A DNA stretch of 29,790 bases from Albibacterium sp035514885 (GCF_035514885.1 NZ_DATJCH010000007.1:1-29790), one strand, 5' to 3'; positions 14,017 to 23,649 are shown, numbered from the stretch's first letter. Made by a program: numbers and translations. Notes: generated by a model from the letters alone, not told the origin.

Positions 14017-15249
14017 TTAAATTTGCCTGTTATACAATTCTTTATAAAGATTTATGTACTTTAATGAAGTACTTTGCAAGGAAAATTGTTGAGCATATTT
14101 TTTTATAGAAACCCTGTCCCAACTTCTCTTTGTCATATTAATAACCCCATCCATTAATGCCTGATCTGTCCTTTCATTAATAGGGAGCATAACCTTATCA
14201 CAATAAATGTCTGGAATAATATCTATATCATTAAAACAAAGAGTAGGTAGACCATGCATAAATCCTTCTATAATTGAAAGACCAAACCCTTCAGATATAC
14301 TAGCTAATATATTAAAGTTAGACTGGGAATAGTAGCTGTGAACATCACTTCTCTTTACATCCCCACAAAGAATCAAATGATCACCAAAACTTCCGATTTC
14401 GTTAATAATCTGGCTGCCTGACTTATCATTTCCAAGAAACAGAATATACACTTTTCTTTTCCACTCCTGTGGTAATAACCTATATGCACGAACCAATTGT
14501 ATTTGATTCTTACGAGCACTTATGTTCCCTACGCAACAAAACACAAACGAGTCCTCAGGGATAGAATAAAGCTTACGAACCTCAATACGTGATTGTAATC
14601 CAGAAACATCATGAGTACCGTTTAAAACTACATTAAAATTATCTGTACTCTTATCACAATTTAAATGTTGTAACACTCGATCCCTTACCCCTGTGCTAAT
14701 ACAAGTAACCTTTTTATTTTTTAGATACGATTGAGTCAAAAAATCACGCTCAAGCAGTCTTAAATCATCCGCAATCTTTACCCCTTCATCAAAGGAATTT
14801 AATCCATGAAGAGTTACAACGTAATTCGTATCTAATTCATCACAAAAATCAATCAATGGTTTTAAGTCCCACGTTATACCATGGAAATGTATTACATCAT
14901 AATTACCTTTGTAAACAATTCTTCTAAAATAACCTAAAGATAAATAATACAGTATTTGTTTCAATTTATGTTTTACACCGTCCACCTTACCAGCAGCTTT
15001 TAATCCATTTACAATATCATTAGTTTTAAGATACCTAAACAATAAACCCCAGCTCCTTGGTAAAATCCTGATCCCTGTAATATATCCTCCGCTTGTGAAA
15101 CATTTTTGGGTAAAAACATCAACTTCAACGCCATTCCCTCTGACTGCAACTGCAATATCTTTAACCATATAGCCATATCCAGTAATGATCTTTGAAAACG
15201 GAATCAGCTTTTTATCAGAAACATATCCTGCAACAAACAACACTTTCAT
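14017..15249 (-). CDS. Glycosyltransferase family 4
   Basis: A 410-residue GT-B retaining glycosyltransferase. The N-terminal domain starts MKVLFVAGYVSDKKLIPFSK and contains VIHFHGITWDLKPL and YVVTLHGLNSF. The C-terminal domain has FCCVGNISARKNQ (about 235-247), ILFLGNDKSGS and the donor-binding Glu-x7-Glu block SEGFGLSIIEGFMHGLPTLC (about 338-357). It acts on the cytoplasmic side, adding a sugar from a nucleotide donor to the growing lipid-linked repeat unit. Upstream is the GT2 gene (34 bases). Donor and linkage are unknown. The ATG at 15249 directly precedes the first beta strand of the family. Confidence 0.92.
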   Translation of the reverse strand: MKVLFVAGYVSDKKLIPFSKIITGYGYMVKDIAVAVRGNGVEVDVFTQKCFTSGGYITGIRILPRSWGLLFRYLKTNDIVNGLKAAGKVDGVKHKLKQILYYLSLGYFRRIVYKGNYDVIHFHGITWDLKPLIDFCDELDTNYVVTLHGLNSFDEGVKIADDLRLLERDFLTQSYLKNKKVTCISTGVRDRVLQHLNCDKSTDNFNVVLNGTHDVSGLQSRIEVRKLYSIPEDSFVFCCVGNISARKNQIQLVRAYRLLPQEWKRKVYILFLGNDKSGSQIINEIGSFGDHLILCGDVKRSDVHSYYSQSNFNILASISEGFGLSIIEGFMHGLPTLCFNDIDIIPDIYCDKVMLPINERTDQALMDGVINMTKRSWDRVSIKKYAQQFSLQSTSLKYINLYKELYNRQI

Positions 15250-15283
15250 TCTAAACGAATCTCAAAGATTAAACATAGACCTA

Positions 15284-16075
15284 TCAACGCGAAAACATTG
15301 ATTTAATAAACTTCAAATTCTGAACTACAAAATAATTAAATAAAAGGTTCCAAAGATATCTTGAAAATGGATCTTTCGAATAACGAAAATACAAGCCAAC
15401 TGCTTCAAAAAACCTCTCCCACTTAAATTTAGGATTGTAGGTTAATGTACGATCATAAATACGCCAATTAGCAAAATGTCTATTAACCCTGTGGATTTCT
15501 AAATTAAACAACACGCATCGACGCCATAGGTTAGCATCAGCACCATACTTAAGTCTTAGATCATATAAACCTACAACAGAAAGGCATTCTCTTCGAATAA
15601 ATGTAGCTTGATCAGGAAATGTAGGGAGTTGTCTGAAAAAGGTTTTCCGGTTTAATTCAAAATCTCCAAAACAGTATCCATTCAACTTGTTTCCAGATTC
15701 ATCAACACCCAAGCATATCCCATAAAGCACATCTACATTAAGATTATCACGAAAATAGCTTCCAACAAAATTAAGAGTTCCCGCCTGATGGAAATCATCC
15801 GTATTTAAAAAACAAATGACTTCCCCAGTAGCCCTAACAAGACCCTTGTTTCGCGCATGATACATACCCCTGTCGGGTTCATGGATCAAGATGTCTATGT
15901 ACTCTTTATAACCATCTAAAACATTAAATGTGTTATCATTTGAACACCCATCTACTATAATTAGTTCCAGGTTCGGGTAATTCTGACCGAGTAATCGATC
16001 TAAGGCTTCCTTGATAAATGCTCCTTGATTATAAGAAGCCATAATAACCGAAATTTTTGGCAAAACATCATCCAT
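15284..16075 (-). CDS. Glycosyltransferase family 2
   Basis: A 263-residue GT-A inverting transferase. It opens with ISVIMASYNQGAFIKEALD, then LELIIVDGCSNDNT (nucleotide-binding Asp), EPDRGMYHARNKGL and the metal-binding motif FLNTDDF (about 90-96). RLKYGADANLWRR later fits the catalytic-base region. This WcaA-like group commonly transfers a hexose or N-acetylhexosamine to lipid-linked oligosaccharides. Its start overlaps the end of the polymerase gene by 8 bases, so the two are probably translationally coupled. The last 20 residues are hydrophobic-basic and may touch the membrane. Confidence 0.92.
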   Translation of the reverse strand: MDDVLPKISVIMASYNQGAFIKEALDRLLGQNYPNLELIIVDGCSNDNTFNVLDGYKEYIDILIHEPDRGMYHARNKGLVRATGEVICFLNTDDFHQAGTLNFVGSYFRDNLNVDVLYGICLGVDESGNKLNGYCFGDFELNRKTFFRQLPTFPDQATFIRRECLSVVGLYDLRLKYGADANLWRRCVLFNLEIHRVNRHFANWRIYDRTLTYNPKFKWERFFEAVGLYFRYSKDPFSRYLWNLLFNYFVVQNLKFIKSMFSR

Positions 16076-17381
16076 TTAGCTTATCCTTTTCCCAATAATC
16101 AAATCGCTCCACAAAAAACAACGCCCAAGGCAAATAACTAACAGGCGAGGGAAGCTCCAAAATATTAGTCAACATTGAATGTAACGGTAAAATTGCAAAA
16201 GATAGAATTACAAATATGGTAATCCATCTTTTTTCATCTGGGCACATACGATAAAATCGTATTGCTTCACGCAGCATCAGGAAAATAAAAAACCACAATA
16301 TCAAATTACCAATAATGCCATATTGCACCACTAAATTCCCCCAGGCAGCATCTCCCATTTCCGAGCCAAAATTTTTTACGTTAGATGTATGGGAAAAAGC
16401 ACTCCGCTTTATATAACCAATTCCAAAAAAAGGATCGTGTGAGAATATATAATCAATTCCTGCACCTACCATTTCAACTCGGATATTAAAAGAAGAATCG
16501 CCCAAGCCATCTTCTTGCAATTTAGTAAGCCGCCCAATAAAATAATCAAAACTTTCAGTAAATAAAACCTGGAATATTATAGCTCCTATTGTAATAATAA
16601 CAAAATATCTCAATAAAACTTTCAGCCGATGCCGGAATAATGCTTTACGGAAGAAGTCGGAAGCCACTACAAAAAATATACCCAATAATAGCCATTGCCT
16701 AGTATAAGAAAAGAAAATTGTTAGGAAAATTAACAATAACAATGAATATCTCACAAACGCATTACTAATAAAAATGGTACAGAAGACAATCAATAAGAAT
16801 ATATAATTGGGGAATGCTCTAAAGTTTCTTACGATCTCCACTTCTTCTGTCGTAATCACCTGGAAATCATCTACTCCAAAAAAATTAATTCCCGTGGTAC
16901 TTTTCAACACATACATGATACATTGAAGAAAGAGCAATGTAAAAAAAACCTTAATAAAAGCATAAAACTCGCGGCGGGTAACTGAACTGAAAATTATACA
17001 TGAAAAAAGAAAACCCAAATAATATATTTGCTTCCTAAAAACGACGATAGTTGCCTCAATGTTTCCATATTTAACAATGGAAATAACGAGTTGGACAAAA
17101 ATGAAAATAATAAGCGCATAAAAAGCAACCATAACTTTGTTTTTTGCAATCTTTCTGAATGCCCATAACCTAAAAAGTGCGAAAAAAAATAACGCCCCAA
17201 AAGCAATATCCTTAATATTATAGACTCCTGGTATTGACAAAAAGTGATCACCTGCAAAACCTAAGGCATTATTACCTAAAACAAAAATCGGCAATAACCA
17301 CATGGCAGTATTTCCTGAAAATACAGCAAAGCTAATTGACCCTAACAATAAACAAATTGTTATTATCGAACTAACTTCCAT
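16068..17381 (-). CDS. O-antigen/capsule polymerase (Wzy-like)
   Basis: A 437-residue integral membrane protein with about ten to twelve hydrophobic segments and a large hydrophilic loop around residues 270-345, which holds RLTKLQEDGLGDSSFNIRVE and DPFFGIGYIKRSAF. This matches the O-antigen ligase/polymerase type, where the periplasmic loop carries conserved Arg and His residues. Next to a Wzx flippase and among glycosyltransferases it is the expected polymerase of the repeat unit. Wzy proteins vary so much that topology and context carry the call. WaaL-type ligase is the alternative, less likely within the repeat-unit locus. Confidence 0.82.
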   Translation of the reverse strand: MEVSSIITICLLLGSISFAVFSGNTAMWLLPIFVLGNNALGFAGDHFLSIPGVYNIKDIAFGALFFFALFRLWAFRKIAKNKVMVAFYALIIFIFVQLVISIVKYGNIEATIVVFRKQIYYLGFLFSCIIFSSVTRREFYAFIKVFFTLLFLQCIMYVLKSTTGINFFGVDDFQVITTEEVEIVRNFRAFPNYIFLLIVFCTIFISNAFVRYSLLLLIFLTIFFSYTRQWLLLGIFFVVASDFFRKALFRHRLKVLLRYFVIITIGAIIFQVLFTESFDYFIGRLTKLQEDGLGDSSFNIRVEMVGAGIDYIFSHDPFFGIGYIKRSAFSHTSNVKNFGSEMGDAAWGNLVVQYGIIGNLILWFFIFLMLREAIRFYRMCPDEKRWITIFVILSFAILPLHSMLTNILELPSPVSYLPWALFFVERFDYWEKDKLNG

Positions 17382-17397
17382 TTATACCACGTATTAT

Positions 17398-18891
17398 TCA
17401 TCTAAACATTTTCAAAAATCCAACATTGGGAATATCTTCAGGAGATATGACTTTAGCGTGTCTCAACAACGCCAAATATACCACTAGCAACAAACTTGCA
17501 ACAAGCACTAATTCCCAATATGTATCCACCATAAACACATTTACGATAATAAATCCAAGTATTGCAATTGCCAAATTTGACAACAACAACCGTGGAAAAC
17601 AAAACAGCTTATAAACACCCTTTTCATTAAGAATCCTGTTGGAGTAAAACTTATAAGTCATAAAGAAATTTAGTACCTGTGCTGCAAAAAAGCCTATAGC
17701 AAATCCATAAAATCCAATTAGTTCGATTCCAAGAAAAATCACAATTACATTACAAACAGTCCCAAATAACTGGACCTTGAAAGTATCATTTGCAAAACCA
17801 GATCCGTTTAAAATAAAATAGCCTGGGATTGTAATGGAACTAATAAAAGACGCTATTAAAAATATGACTATACTAATAACTATTTCATTGTTTGAATACC
17901 CAATCCATAGCGCAACAAAAGCGCTCAGCACTACAAGAATTATCACATACAAGGGGGTTATAAAACTCAAAATATATACACTTACCTTTTTTCTAAATAA
18001 TTCCAACTTCTCAACTCCATGCTTTTCGTAAATTTCTGTTGAGGCTGGCAAAATCGGAGTTAGAGCAGCGTTAACCAGCCCCCCCAGTTTCACGCTGAAT
18101 TTCCATGCTATGTCATAATAAGCAACATGTTCCATTGAAAAGAAATGTGATAACAGGACTTTATTCATCGGTTCAATTCCTGCCCTAACTATGCTGCCTA
18201 ATTGCAAGTTAACACTATACGAAAACATTTCTTTCAAACGAGAAATCTTAAACACAAATCCTCTAAAATTAAAGCCCGAAATGACTTTAGCGCTATACAC
18301 ATTACCCAAAAAACTCAAAATCGAGGTAATAACTAGATTATAAGCTAAGCCTAACAACCCACATCCGATTTCTAAAAAAACGAAAGTCCCAACAGCAGAA
18401 ATGACGACCTGAAGAAGTAGTATTAAATTTGACACGTCCATTCGTTGCAGTCCATCAATTGTCGATTTGAATAAACCTGAAATCATATTAATGGCAGAGG
18501 CAATGAACGTAGAAATCAACAATATCCTAGAAGTGGTAATATCGATTTTAATATTTAGAATCCTTGTAATAATAAAATCCTGAAATATGAATATAACAAT
18601 CCCTACAACTACTGAAAGTAAAAAATAAGCCCAAAATGATGTGCCAAGATATTCAGATAAAGCACTTTTGTCCTGATTAACATTTGAAATAGCAACATAC
18701 CTAATTAGAGCTCCCGTTAAGCCCATATTAACAAATGACTGATAACTCGAAATAATGCCGGTTAAAGCCCATACCCCATATCCTTCTGTTCCAATCTTTG
18801 AAATTGTATAGGGAATTAATATAAAAAAAATAGGCGTAACCAAAATCACCCTCACTATACTAGAAACCGAATTCTTTAATACTTTCCCCAT
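17398..18891 (-). CDS. wzx: Wzx-type flippase (polysaccharide exporter of the MOP superfamily)
   Basis: 497 residues with about 12-14 membrane helices. The N-terminal part (MGKVLKNSVSSIVRVILV, then ISKIGTEGYGVWALTGIISSYQSFVNMGLTGALIRY) is typical of the polysaccharide biosynthesis/Wzx family, with the conserved Gly-x-Gly-x-Trp and GL(T/G)-R pattern. ALTPILPASTEIYEKHG about halfway matches the second repeat of the transporter. It turns the undecaprenyl-linked repeat unit from the cytoplasmic to the periplasmic leaflet of the inner membrane. It lies 61 bases after the CMP-sugar synthetase gene and 16 bases before the polymerase gene. Confidence 0.92.
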   Translation of the reverse strand: MGKVLKNSVSSIVRVILVTPIFFILIPYTISKIGTEGYGVWALTGIISSYQSFVNMGLTGALIRYVAISNVNQDKSALSEYLGTSFWAYFLLSVVVGIVIFIFQDFIITRILNIKIDITTSRILLISTFIASAINMISGLFKSTIDGLQRMDVSNLILLLQVVISAVGTFVFLEIGCGLLGLAYNLVITSILSFLGNVYSAKVISGFNFRGFVFKISRLKEMFSYSVNLQLGSIVRAGIEPMNKVLLSHFFSMEHVAYYDIAWKFSVKLGGLVNAALTPILPASTEIYEKHGVEKLELFRKKVSVYILSFITPLYVIILVVLSAFVALWIGYSNNEIVISIVIFLIASFISSITIPGYFILNGSGFANDTFKVQLFGTVCNVIVIFLGIELIGFYGFAIGFFAAQVLNFFMTYKFYSNRILNEKGVYKLFCFPRLLLSNLAIAILGFIIVNVFMVDTYWELVLVASLLLVVYLALLRHAKVISPEDIPNVGFLKMFR

Positions 18892-18952
18892 TACAAAAGC
18901 GTTTCAGTAATAACCGGCCAAATCAATAAACAGCTAAAAAGTTTATAAAACA

Positions 18953-19654
18953 TTAACCAAGTTCCAATTTTGTTTTCATCTTTACTAAAGTTTCTGCCAT
19001 TAAAAAATCCATCATATCATCAATATCCAAAGAACTAGAATTATCCATTTCATATTTTACAACTTTTGTAAATTCATTCAATGTAAACTTTTGTAACGAC
19101 TTAACATTTATAATATATATAGCCCCATTATATTCCCAAACTTTTGGACAATCCTGCCGTCTTAAGAAGTTCCCAGATTTTGATTTCTCCAAAAAACCGT
19201 GTTTATTCTCTTCAAAAAGCAGAAAATATGGATTACTCTTTGTTTCTTTTACTGACACAACCATATCCAAATCGAAATTCCACAGTTTGTTAGCTTCTTT
19301 TATTTGATGACCTGTACGGAAAGGAGAGGTAGGTTGCAATAATATTATCCTTTCATATCTAATCCCTTTGTCTTGATAAAATTTTAATGCATGCAACAAG
19401 ACTTCGTATGAACCAGCATTATCGCTTGCAAGCTTAGAAGGCCGGAGAAATGGAACCTTAATTCCATATTTTTCCACAGTAGAAACAATGTATTCATCAT
19501 CTGTTGTTACACAAATATCTGAATCATCAACAACTTCACGTGCTGCATCAATTGTATAATATATTAAAGGTTTGCCGTTTAAAGGCTTTATATTTTTCCC
19601 TGGCAAACCCTTAGATCCCCCACGTGCAGGAATAACTACAAGAGTACCCGTCAT
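18953..19654 (-). CDS. legF: CMP-nonulosonate cytidylyltransferase (LegF/NeuA-like)
   Basis: About 233 residues. This enzyme activates a nonulosonic acid with CTP to the CMP-sugar. The N-terminus VVIPARGGSKGLPGKNIKPL is the nucleotide-binding signature of the NeuA/LegF/PtmB family. TTDDEYI, FLRPSKLASDN, ILLQPTSPFRT and WEYNGAIYIIN follow in normal order. An upstream TTG (19678) and an ATG (19669) are in frame. I chose the ATG at 19652-19654 because it places four residues before VVIPARGG, as in the family, and starts one base after the stop of the preceding gene. No C-terminal acetylesterase or phosphatase domain is attached. With the LegG- and LegI-like genes upstream the product is probably CMP-legionaminic acid; a related nonulosonate is possible. 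Confidence 0.88.
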   Translation of the reverse strand: MTGTLVVIPARGGSKGLPGKNIKPLNGKPLIYYTIDAAREVVDDSDICVTTDDEYIVSTVEKYGIKVPFLRPSKLASDNAGSYEVLLHALKFYQDKGIRYERIILLQPTSPFRTGHQIKEANKLWNFDLDMVVSVKETKSNPYFLLFEENKHGFLEKSKSGNFLRRQDCPKVWEYNGAIYIINVKSLQKFTLNEFTKVVKYEMDNSSSLDIDDMMDFLMAETLVKMKTKLELG

Positions 19655-19655
19655 C

Positions 19656-20699
19656 TTATCTTTGGACATGTTGTACAATCATTTTTGCTTTTTCATACTC
19701 TTCGTGTCTTCCGATATCTATCCAGTATCCAGTAAGAGGTAAATCAATAACTTTGTTTTTATTTTCAATAACCGCCTCAATTAAATCTGTGGCATTAAAC
19801 TTCTCATTCATAGGAATATGTTTCAACATTTCTTTACGAAACAAATAGATTCCGGCATTAGCATAATGCGTATGGGTAGGCTTCTCTTTTAGTCCAGTAA
19901 TGTATCCGTTAGTCCGCTCCATTATCGCAAACGGAATGTTTACGGTATAGGGAATAGAAGCTACACACAGGTCAGCTTCATTTTCGTGCAAAGCAAACCA
20001 CATACTTTCAAAATCAGCATCTGTAAAAAGATCGGAATTCATTACTAAGATATAAGGATTGTCGAATTTTTCGATCAGCTTGACAGCTCCAATGGTCCCT
20101 AAAGGTTTCTCCTCAGTAACATACTTGATATTAAGGCCGTGTAAACTACCATCACTGAAGTAATCAACTATCTGCTGGCCCAGATAATTAATAGAAATGT
20201 GAATATTTGTAATTCCGTACTGTCTCAGCCTATCGATATTGTATTCTATAATAGGCCTACCCCCAAGCGGCAGCATTGGTTTAGGCACTTTGTCGGTAAG
20301 CGGACGCAAGCGTTCACCTCTTCCTCCCGCCATTATTACGGCATCCACGGGCAGGCTAGTTTTGATAAACCCTAAATCAAGAATTTTAATAATTCGATCG
20401 TGCCCATCCAAAACAGGAACAAGTTTGATACCTAGTTCTCTCAACTTTTTAATTTCAATTGGGTCAGGAGTTCCTTTCAATGTCCTAAATCGGGTGAACA
20501 TAAACTCATCAACTGAGGCATCAACAGAAATTCCGGTAAGTAGTCCGCGTCGAATATCTCCATCCGTAAGCGTGCCAATAAGCTGTTGTTCTTGATTGAC
20601 AACAAATAAAGAGAGGTTCTTAGGCACTAAATTGAGCATTTCTAGCGCCCGCTTGAGAGGAGATCCCGAAAAAATTATATGATTATCACGATAAATCAT
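19656..20699 (-). CDS. ptmE: CBS-domain sugar-phosphate nucleotidyltransferase (PtmE-like)
   Basis: 347 residues in two parts. Residues 1 to about 115 form a pair of CBS domains (SPLKRALEMLN, GTLTDGDIRRGLL, LVPVLDGHDRIIKILDL). Residues from about 118 form a sugar-nucleotide transferase domain with AVIMAGGRGERLRPLT, KPMLPLGGRPIIEY, NSDLF (metal-binding Asp), EEKPLGTIGA and YWIDIGRHEEYEKA. In Campylobacter the like-built PtmE is a glucosamine-1-phosphate guanylyltransferase that feeds GDP-GlcNAc into the legionaminic acid pathway. Its place between legG and legF fits that role. Nucleotide and sugar specificity are inferred from architecture and context. The CBS pair may bind adenylates and regulate activity. 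Its stop lies one base before the next start. Confidence 0.86.
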   Translation of the reverse strand: MIYRDNHIIFSGSPLKRALEMLNLVPKNLSLFVVNQEQQLIGTLTDGDIRRGLLTGISVDASVDEFMFTRFRTLKGTPDPIEIKKLRELGIKLVPVLDGHDRIIKILDLGFIKTSLPVDAVIMAGGRGERLRPLTDKVPKPMLPLGGRPIIEYNIDRLRQYGITNIHISINYLGQQIVDYFSDGSLHGLNIKYVTEEKPLGTIGAVKLIEKFDNPYILVMNSDLFTDADFESMWFALHENEADLCVASIPYTVNIPFAIMERTNGYITGLKEKPTHTHYANAGIYLFRKEMLKHIPMNEKFNATDLIEAVIENKNKVIDLPLTGYWIDIGRHEEYEKAKMIVQHVQR

Positions 20700-20732
20700 G
20701 TGTATATATAAAAATTATTTACAATAATGAAG

Positions 20733-20755
20733 GCTATTTTGTTTAATTAAATAGC
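20733..20755. repeat. Hairpin between legG and the CBS nucleotidyltransferase gene
   Basis: GCTATTT (20733-20739) and AAATAGC (20749-20755) form a perfect 7-pair stem with a 9-base loop in the 110-base gap between two operon genes. There is no T-run behind it, so it may act on mRNA stability rather than termination. Confidence 0.3.
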
Positions 20756-20809
20756 TGCCAAAACAAACTCTCCACTAATGTGTTTTTTTAACAAATTTGC
20801 AAGTCCCAA

Positions 20810-21973
20810 TCAAACATCGAATGGTAGGTCATGAAACTTCTTAATTCTACCAATGTCTTGTGTTTTTATAAATGAGAGAATTCGATTTGCAGCACCGCCA
20901 TCACCGTAGGGCGACTGCATCTCTCTAATACTCAACTTAAATGAATTAGAAAGACCTTTCTTAATAGCTCTTGAAATATCGGCCCTATTAACATCACAAT
21001 TTATAATATTAGGAGCCATAATGCGTCCACTTTGCCGAATACCAATATTTATTACAGGGCGTTTGAATGATGGCGCTTCTATTATCCCGCTAGATGAATT
21101 TCCAATCACCAAATCGAAATGAGCGAGACATGACAAATACCTCAACTGACCTAAGGACTCAAAAAAAAGTGAATTTTCAGAATGATTTGACACAAAGTCT
21201 TTTATAATTTGATTCACTTCATTCCCATGCATGTCAGCATTTGCGCCAGTAAAAAGGAACAAGGTTTCTTTGTCAAATCCTTCCAGCGCTCTCAACAATT
21301 CCTTTATTTGATGCTTAACATCTGTAACATTTCGAGTTTCTGGATGGTAGGTAATTATGAAATTCTTCTTTTTGAGTCTTGTCCCGATGGCACTATCCAA
21401 ATCATTACGATTGTATAGTTTGAGATTTTTAATACTGTCGAGGCCAATAGCTCCAGTGTTTATCACCGTATCCGGCACCTCTCCCATTTGAATAATCCGC
21501 TTACGGTATTGCTCTGTAGCAGCAAAATGCAAGTTGCTCATTTTCGTAATGGCATGTCTTATGGAATCGTCAATAGCACCAAAAGTCAATTCGCCTCCAT
21601 GAATATGAGCAATAGGGATATTAAACATTAAGGCTGTCGAAGCTACTGCCAGCATCTCATAACGATCACCAAGAATAACTACAAGCTCAGGCTTTAATTC
21701 CTCAAAAGCTTCAGCAAAAGATAATTGTGCCAAGCCCATAGACTTGCAAACCGCTACAGAAGTATCTGACGACAAAAGAATTTCAATTTTTTTTGAGATA
21801 GGGAGGCCATCTGCTTCAATTTGTTGCACGGTTTTCCCGTGATTAAAGGAAAGGTGAGCTCCAGTGACAAGCAGTTGTAATTCAAGTTCTGGGTCTTTAT
21901 GAACTAATTCTATTAATGGCTTTAAAAGGCCATATTCAGCCCTTGTCCCAGTTACTATTGCTATTCTTTTCAT
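20810..21973 (-). CDS. legG: Hydrolysing NDP-sugar 2-epimerase (LegG/NeuC-like)
   Basis: 387 residues of the hydrolysing branch of the UDP-GlcNAc 2-epimerase family, which releases the nucleotide and gives a free 2-epimerised sugar. Signatures are IAIVTGTRAEYGLLKPLI at the start, VILGDRYEMLAVASTALM, IAHIHGGELTFGAIDDSIRH (about 120-139), ITYHPETRN and the nucleotide-binding loop GNSSSGIIEAPSF (about 307-319). The HGGE...GAIDDSIRH form is that of NeuC/LegG rather than WecB. Next to LegI, LegH, LegB and LegC it should act on the NDP-diacetylbacillosamine intermediate to give 2,4-diacetamido-2,4,6-trideoxymannose. Ordinary NeuC activity on UDP-GlcNAc is the alternative but fits the neighbours less well. 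Confidence 0.9.
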   Translation of the reverse strand: MKRIAIVTGTRAEYGLLKPLIELVHKDPELELQLLVTGAHLSFNHGKTVQQIEADGLPISKKIEILLSSDTSVAVCKSMGLAQLSFAEAFEELKPELVVILGDRYEMLAVASTALMFNIPIAHIHGGELTFGAIDDSIRHAITKMSNLHFAATEQYRKRIIQMGEVPDTVINTGAIGLDSIKNLKLYNRNDLDSAIGTRLKKKNFIITYHPETRNVTDVKHQIKELLRALEGFDKETLFLFTGANADMHGNEVNQIIKDFVSNHSENSLFFESLGQLRYLSCLAHFDLVIGNSSSGIIEAPSFKRPVINIGIRQSGRIMAPNIINCDVNRADISRAIKKGLSNSFKLSIREMQSPYGDGGAANRILSFIKTQDIGRIKKFHDLPFDV

Positions 21974-21994
21974 AATAACCGATATTGCACTGGA

Positions 21995-23002
21995 TTATAA
22001 TTCAATAGCTTCATCCTCCTCAAAATTTCTTTTCGCTTTGCTCCCAATAACTTCATCCCACATCATAGGACTAACACCATTTCCCGGTCTTTTGACAGTG
22101 ATATTGTCTGATGAAAGAATCTCTCCTTTCTTAATTTTTTGTGCTGCCACGATGCTTTTTCGTGCAACAGCTAAATTCTTCTGCTCACTTTCACTTGGTT
22201 TTTTTTCACCAGATCCTGATAAAGCCAGCTCCACGTTTCGTATAGCTTTGACCATTTGCTTTAACTCATCCGGCTCTAGAGAAGCTAAATGATCTGGTCC
22301 ATCCATGCTGCGATCTAAAGTAAAGTGTTTTTCTATGACATTTGCACCCATTGCCACTGCGGCTATTGGAACTTCAATGCCAAGAGTGTGATCAGAGTAT
22401 CCAATTTTCACATTCAGCTCCTTTTGGATAGTTAACATGGCCTTCAGATTCACATCCTCCATCGGAGTAGGATATTCGGTATTACAGTGTAGTACGGTAA
22501 TTAAATCGCGGGGCAGGCCTTTACTCATCAAGACTTCCAGAGCATCCTTTATTTCCGAAATAGAGGACATCCCGGTACTAATAATTACTGGTTTTCCTTT
22601 GGATGCAATATGCTTCAAATAAGGTTTATTAGTAATTTCACCAGAGGGGACTTTGAAGAGCTCAACATCCAGCTTTTCCAGATAATCAATACTGGATTCA
22701 TCGAATCCAGTAGACAGAAACTTAATGTCCTTTTGTGTGCAATAAGAAATCAAATCAACATGCATATCTTCACTCAACTCTAATTTCTTAAGCATTTTAT
22801 ACTGTGAACTATCTCCATCATTGACATTTTTCTTCTGGTAAATTGCCTTTTGAGCTGTTTTGCTTACTAATTTTTCGGTCTTATATGTCTGGAACTTAAC
22901 GAAATCAACCCCGGCTGCAGCTGCAACATCGATCAGTCGTTTTGCTATTTCGAGGTTTCCATTGTGGTTGACGCCAGCTTCTGCTATAATGAGGGTATGC
23001 AT
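21995..23002 (-). CDS. legI: N-acetylneuraminate/N,N'-diacetyllegionaminate synthase (LegI/NeuB-like)
   Basis: 335 residues, full length for NeuB enzymes, which condense phosphoenolpyruvate with a 2-acetamido sugar. The TIM barrel shows IIAEAGVNHNGNLEIAKRLI, VDFVKFQTYK, VPSGEITNKPYL, VLHCNTEYPTP and VIEKHFTLDRSMDGPDHLAS (about 216-235; metal and PEP region). A C-terminal SAF/antifreeze-like domain begins near residue 280 (KKGEILSSDNITVKRPGNG). The neighbours (LegB, LegC, LegH, LegG) point to legionaminate rather than sialic acid; pseudaminate would need PseB/PseC-type partners, which are not seen. Spacing to legG is 21 bases. Confidence 0.92.
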   Translation of the reverse strand: MHTLIIAEAGVNHNGNLEIAKRLIDVAAAAGVDFVKFQTYKTEKLVSKTAQKAIYQKKNVNDGDSSQYKMLKKLELSEDMHVDLISYCTQKDIKFLSTGFDESSIDYLEKLDVELFKVPSGEITNKPYLKHIASKGKPVIISTGMSSISEIKDALEVLMSKGLPRDLITVLHCNTEYPTPMEDVNLKAMLTIQKELNVKIGYSDHTLGIEVPIAAVAMGANVIEKHFTLDRSMDGPDHLASLEPDELKQMVKAIRNVELALSGSGEKKPSESEQKNLAVARKSIVAAQKIKKGEILSSDNITVKRPGNGVSPMMWDEVIGSKAKRNFEEDEAIEL

Positions 23003-23031
23003 AAGTTATATAAAAATAGATTTCCGGCCGA

Positions 23032-23649
23032 TCAAGACTTGATATAAATGCCTGATTTTTTAATACTTTTGAAAACAGTTGTCCCTGCAGGAATAATTAC
23101 TTTGTTGGCTATTTCAATATTGTTAGCAATCGTAACACCACTGCCGATAAAGCACTCGTCGCCAATTATAACTTGTCCGTTGATTTTCGAAGATGTTGAG
23201 ACATGGCAGTGATTACCAAGTATTGCTTCATGCTCAATTAAAACTTTTGAATTAATAATGTTATTTGCTCCTATACACGCTTCAGCGTTAATTAAAGCAT
23301 GGTGCATTATTATAGACCCCTCCTCAACCAAGGCGTGCTTGCTCAAATAAGCAAGAGGAGAAAGTATTACCGGTAAGAAGGCATTTAATTCTTTCAAATA
23401 ATTATACAGTTTTATTCGTAATACTGCAGATTTAATTTGGCCTACAGTAATCAATGCATTTTTATATTTCCCTACGAGTAACGGCAAATCATCATCTGTT
23501 CCGATAAAGGGATAACCTAGCAAGGTTTGACCAGCTTTTTCCTTTATATCAATGATCCCAGCAATTCGATATTTGCCTTCCTGCTCAATAACATCAATAC
23601 AAGATTTACAATGCCCCCCTCCACCAATAAGAATAATAGATTCCTTCAC
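23032..23649 (-). CDS. legH: NeuD/PglD-like acetyltransferase (LegH-type), start replaced by an IS end
   Basis: 205 residues. The N-terminal Rossmann-like part ESIILIGGGGHCKSCIDVI with GYPFIGTDDDLPLL is the PglD_N domain. From about residue 95 left-handed beta-helix turns follow, with the catalytic-His region VLIEHEAILGNHCHVSTSS and GDECFIGSGVTIANN. LegH acetylates the 4-amino group of the amino sugar made by LegC. The start is now a GTG (23647-23649) that belongs to the end of the IS4-type element. Removing the IS and one target copy restores ATG-AAG-GAA-TCT. An in-frame TAG two codons upstream means GTG is the only start. Protein sequence is otherwise unaffected, but promoter and leader are now those of the IS. 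Confidence 0.85.
   Translation of the reverse strand: MKESIILIGGGGHCKSCIDVIEQEGKYRIAGIIDIKEKAGQTLLGYPFIGTDDDLPLLVGKYKNALITVGQIKSAVLRIKLYNYLKELNAFLPVILSPLAYLSKHALVEEGSIIMHHALINAEACIGANNIINSKVLIEHEAILGNHCHVSTSSKINGQVIIGDECFIGSGVTIANNIEIANKVIIPAGTTVFKSIKKSGIYIKS
23638..23646. repeat. Target site duplication of the IS4 element, left copy
   Basis: AGATTCCTT, identical to 24969-24977. On the minus strand it is AAGGAATCT, codons 2-4 of legH. Confidence 0.9.
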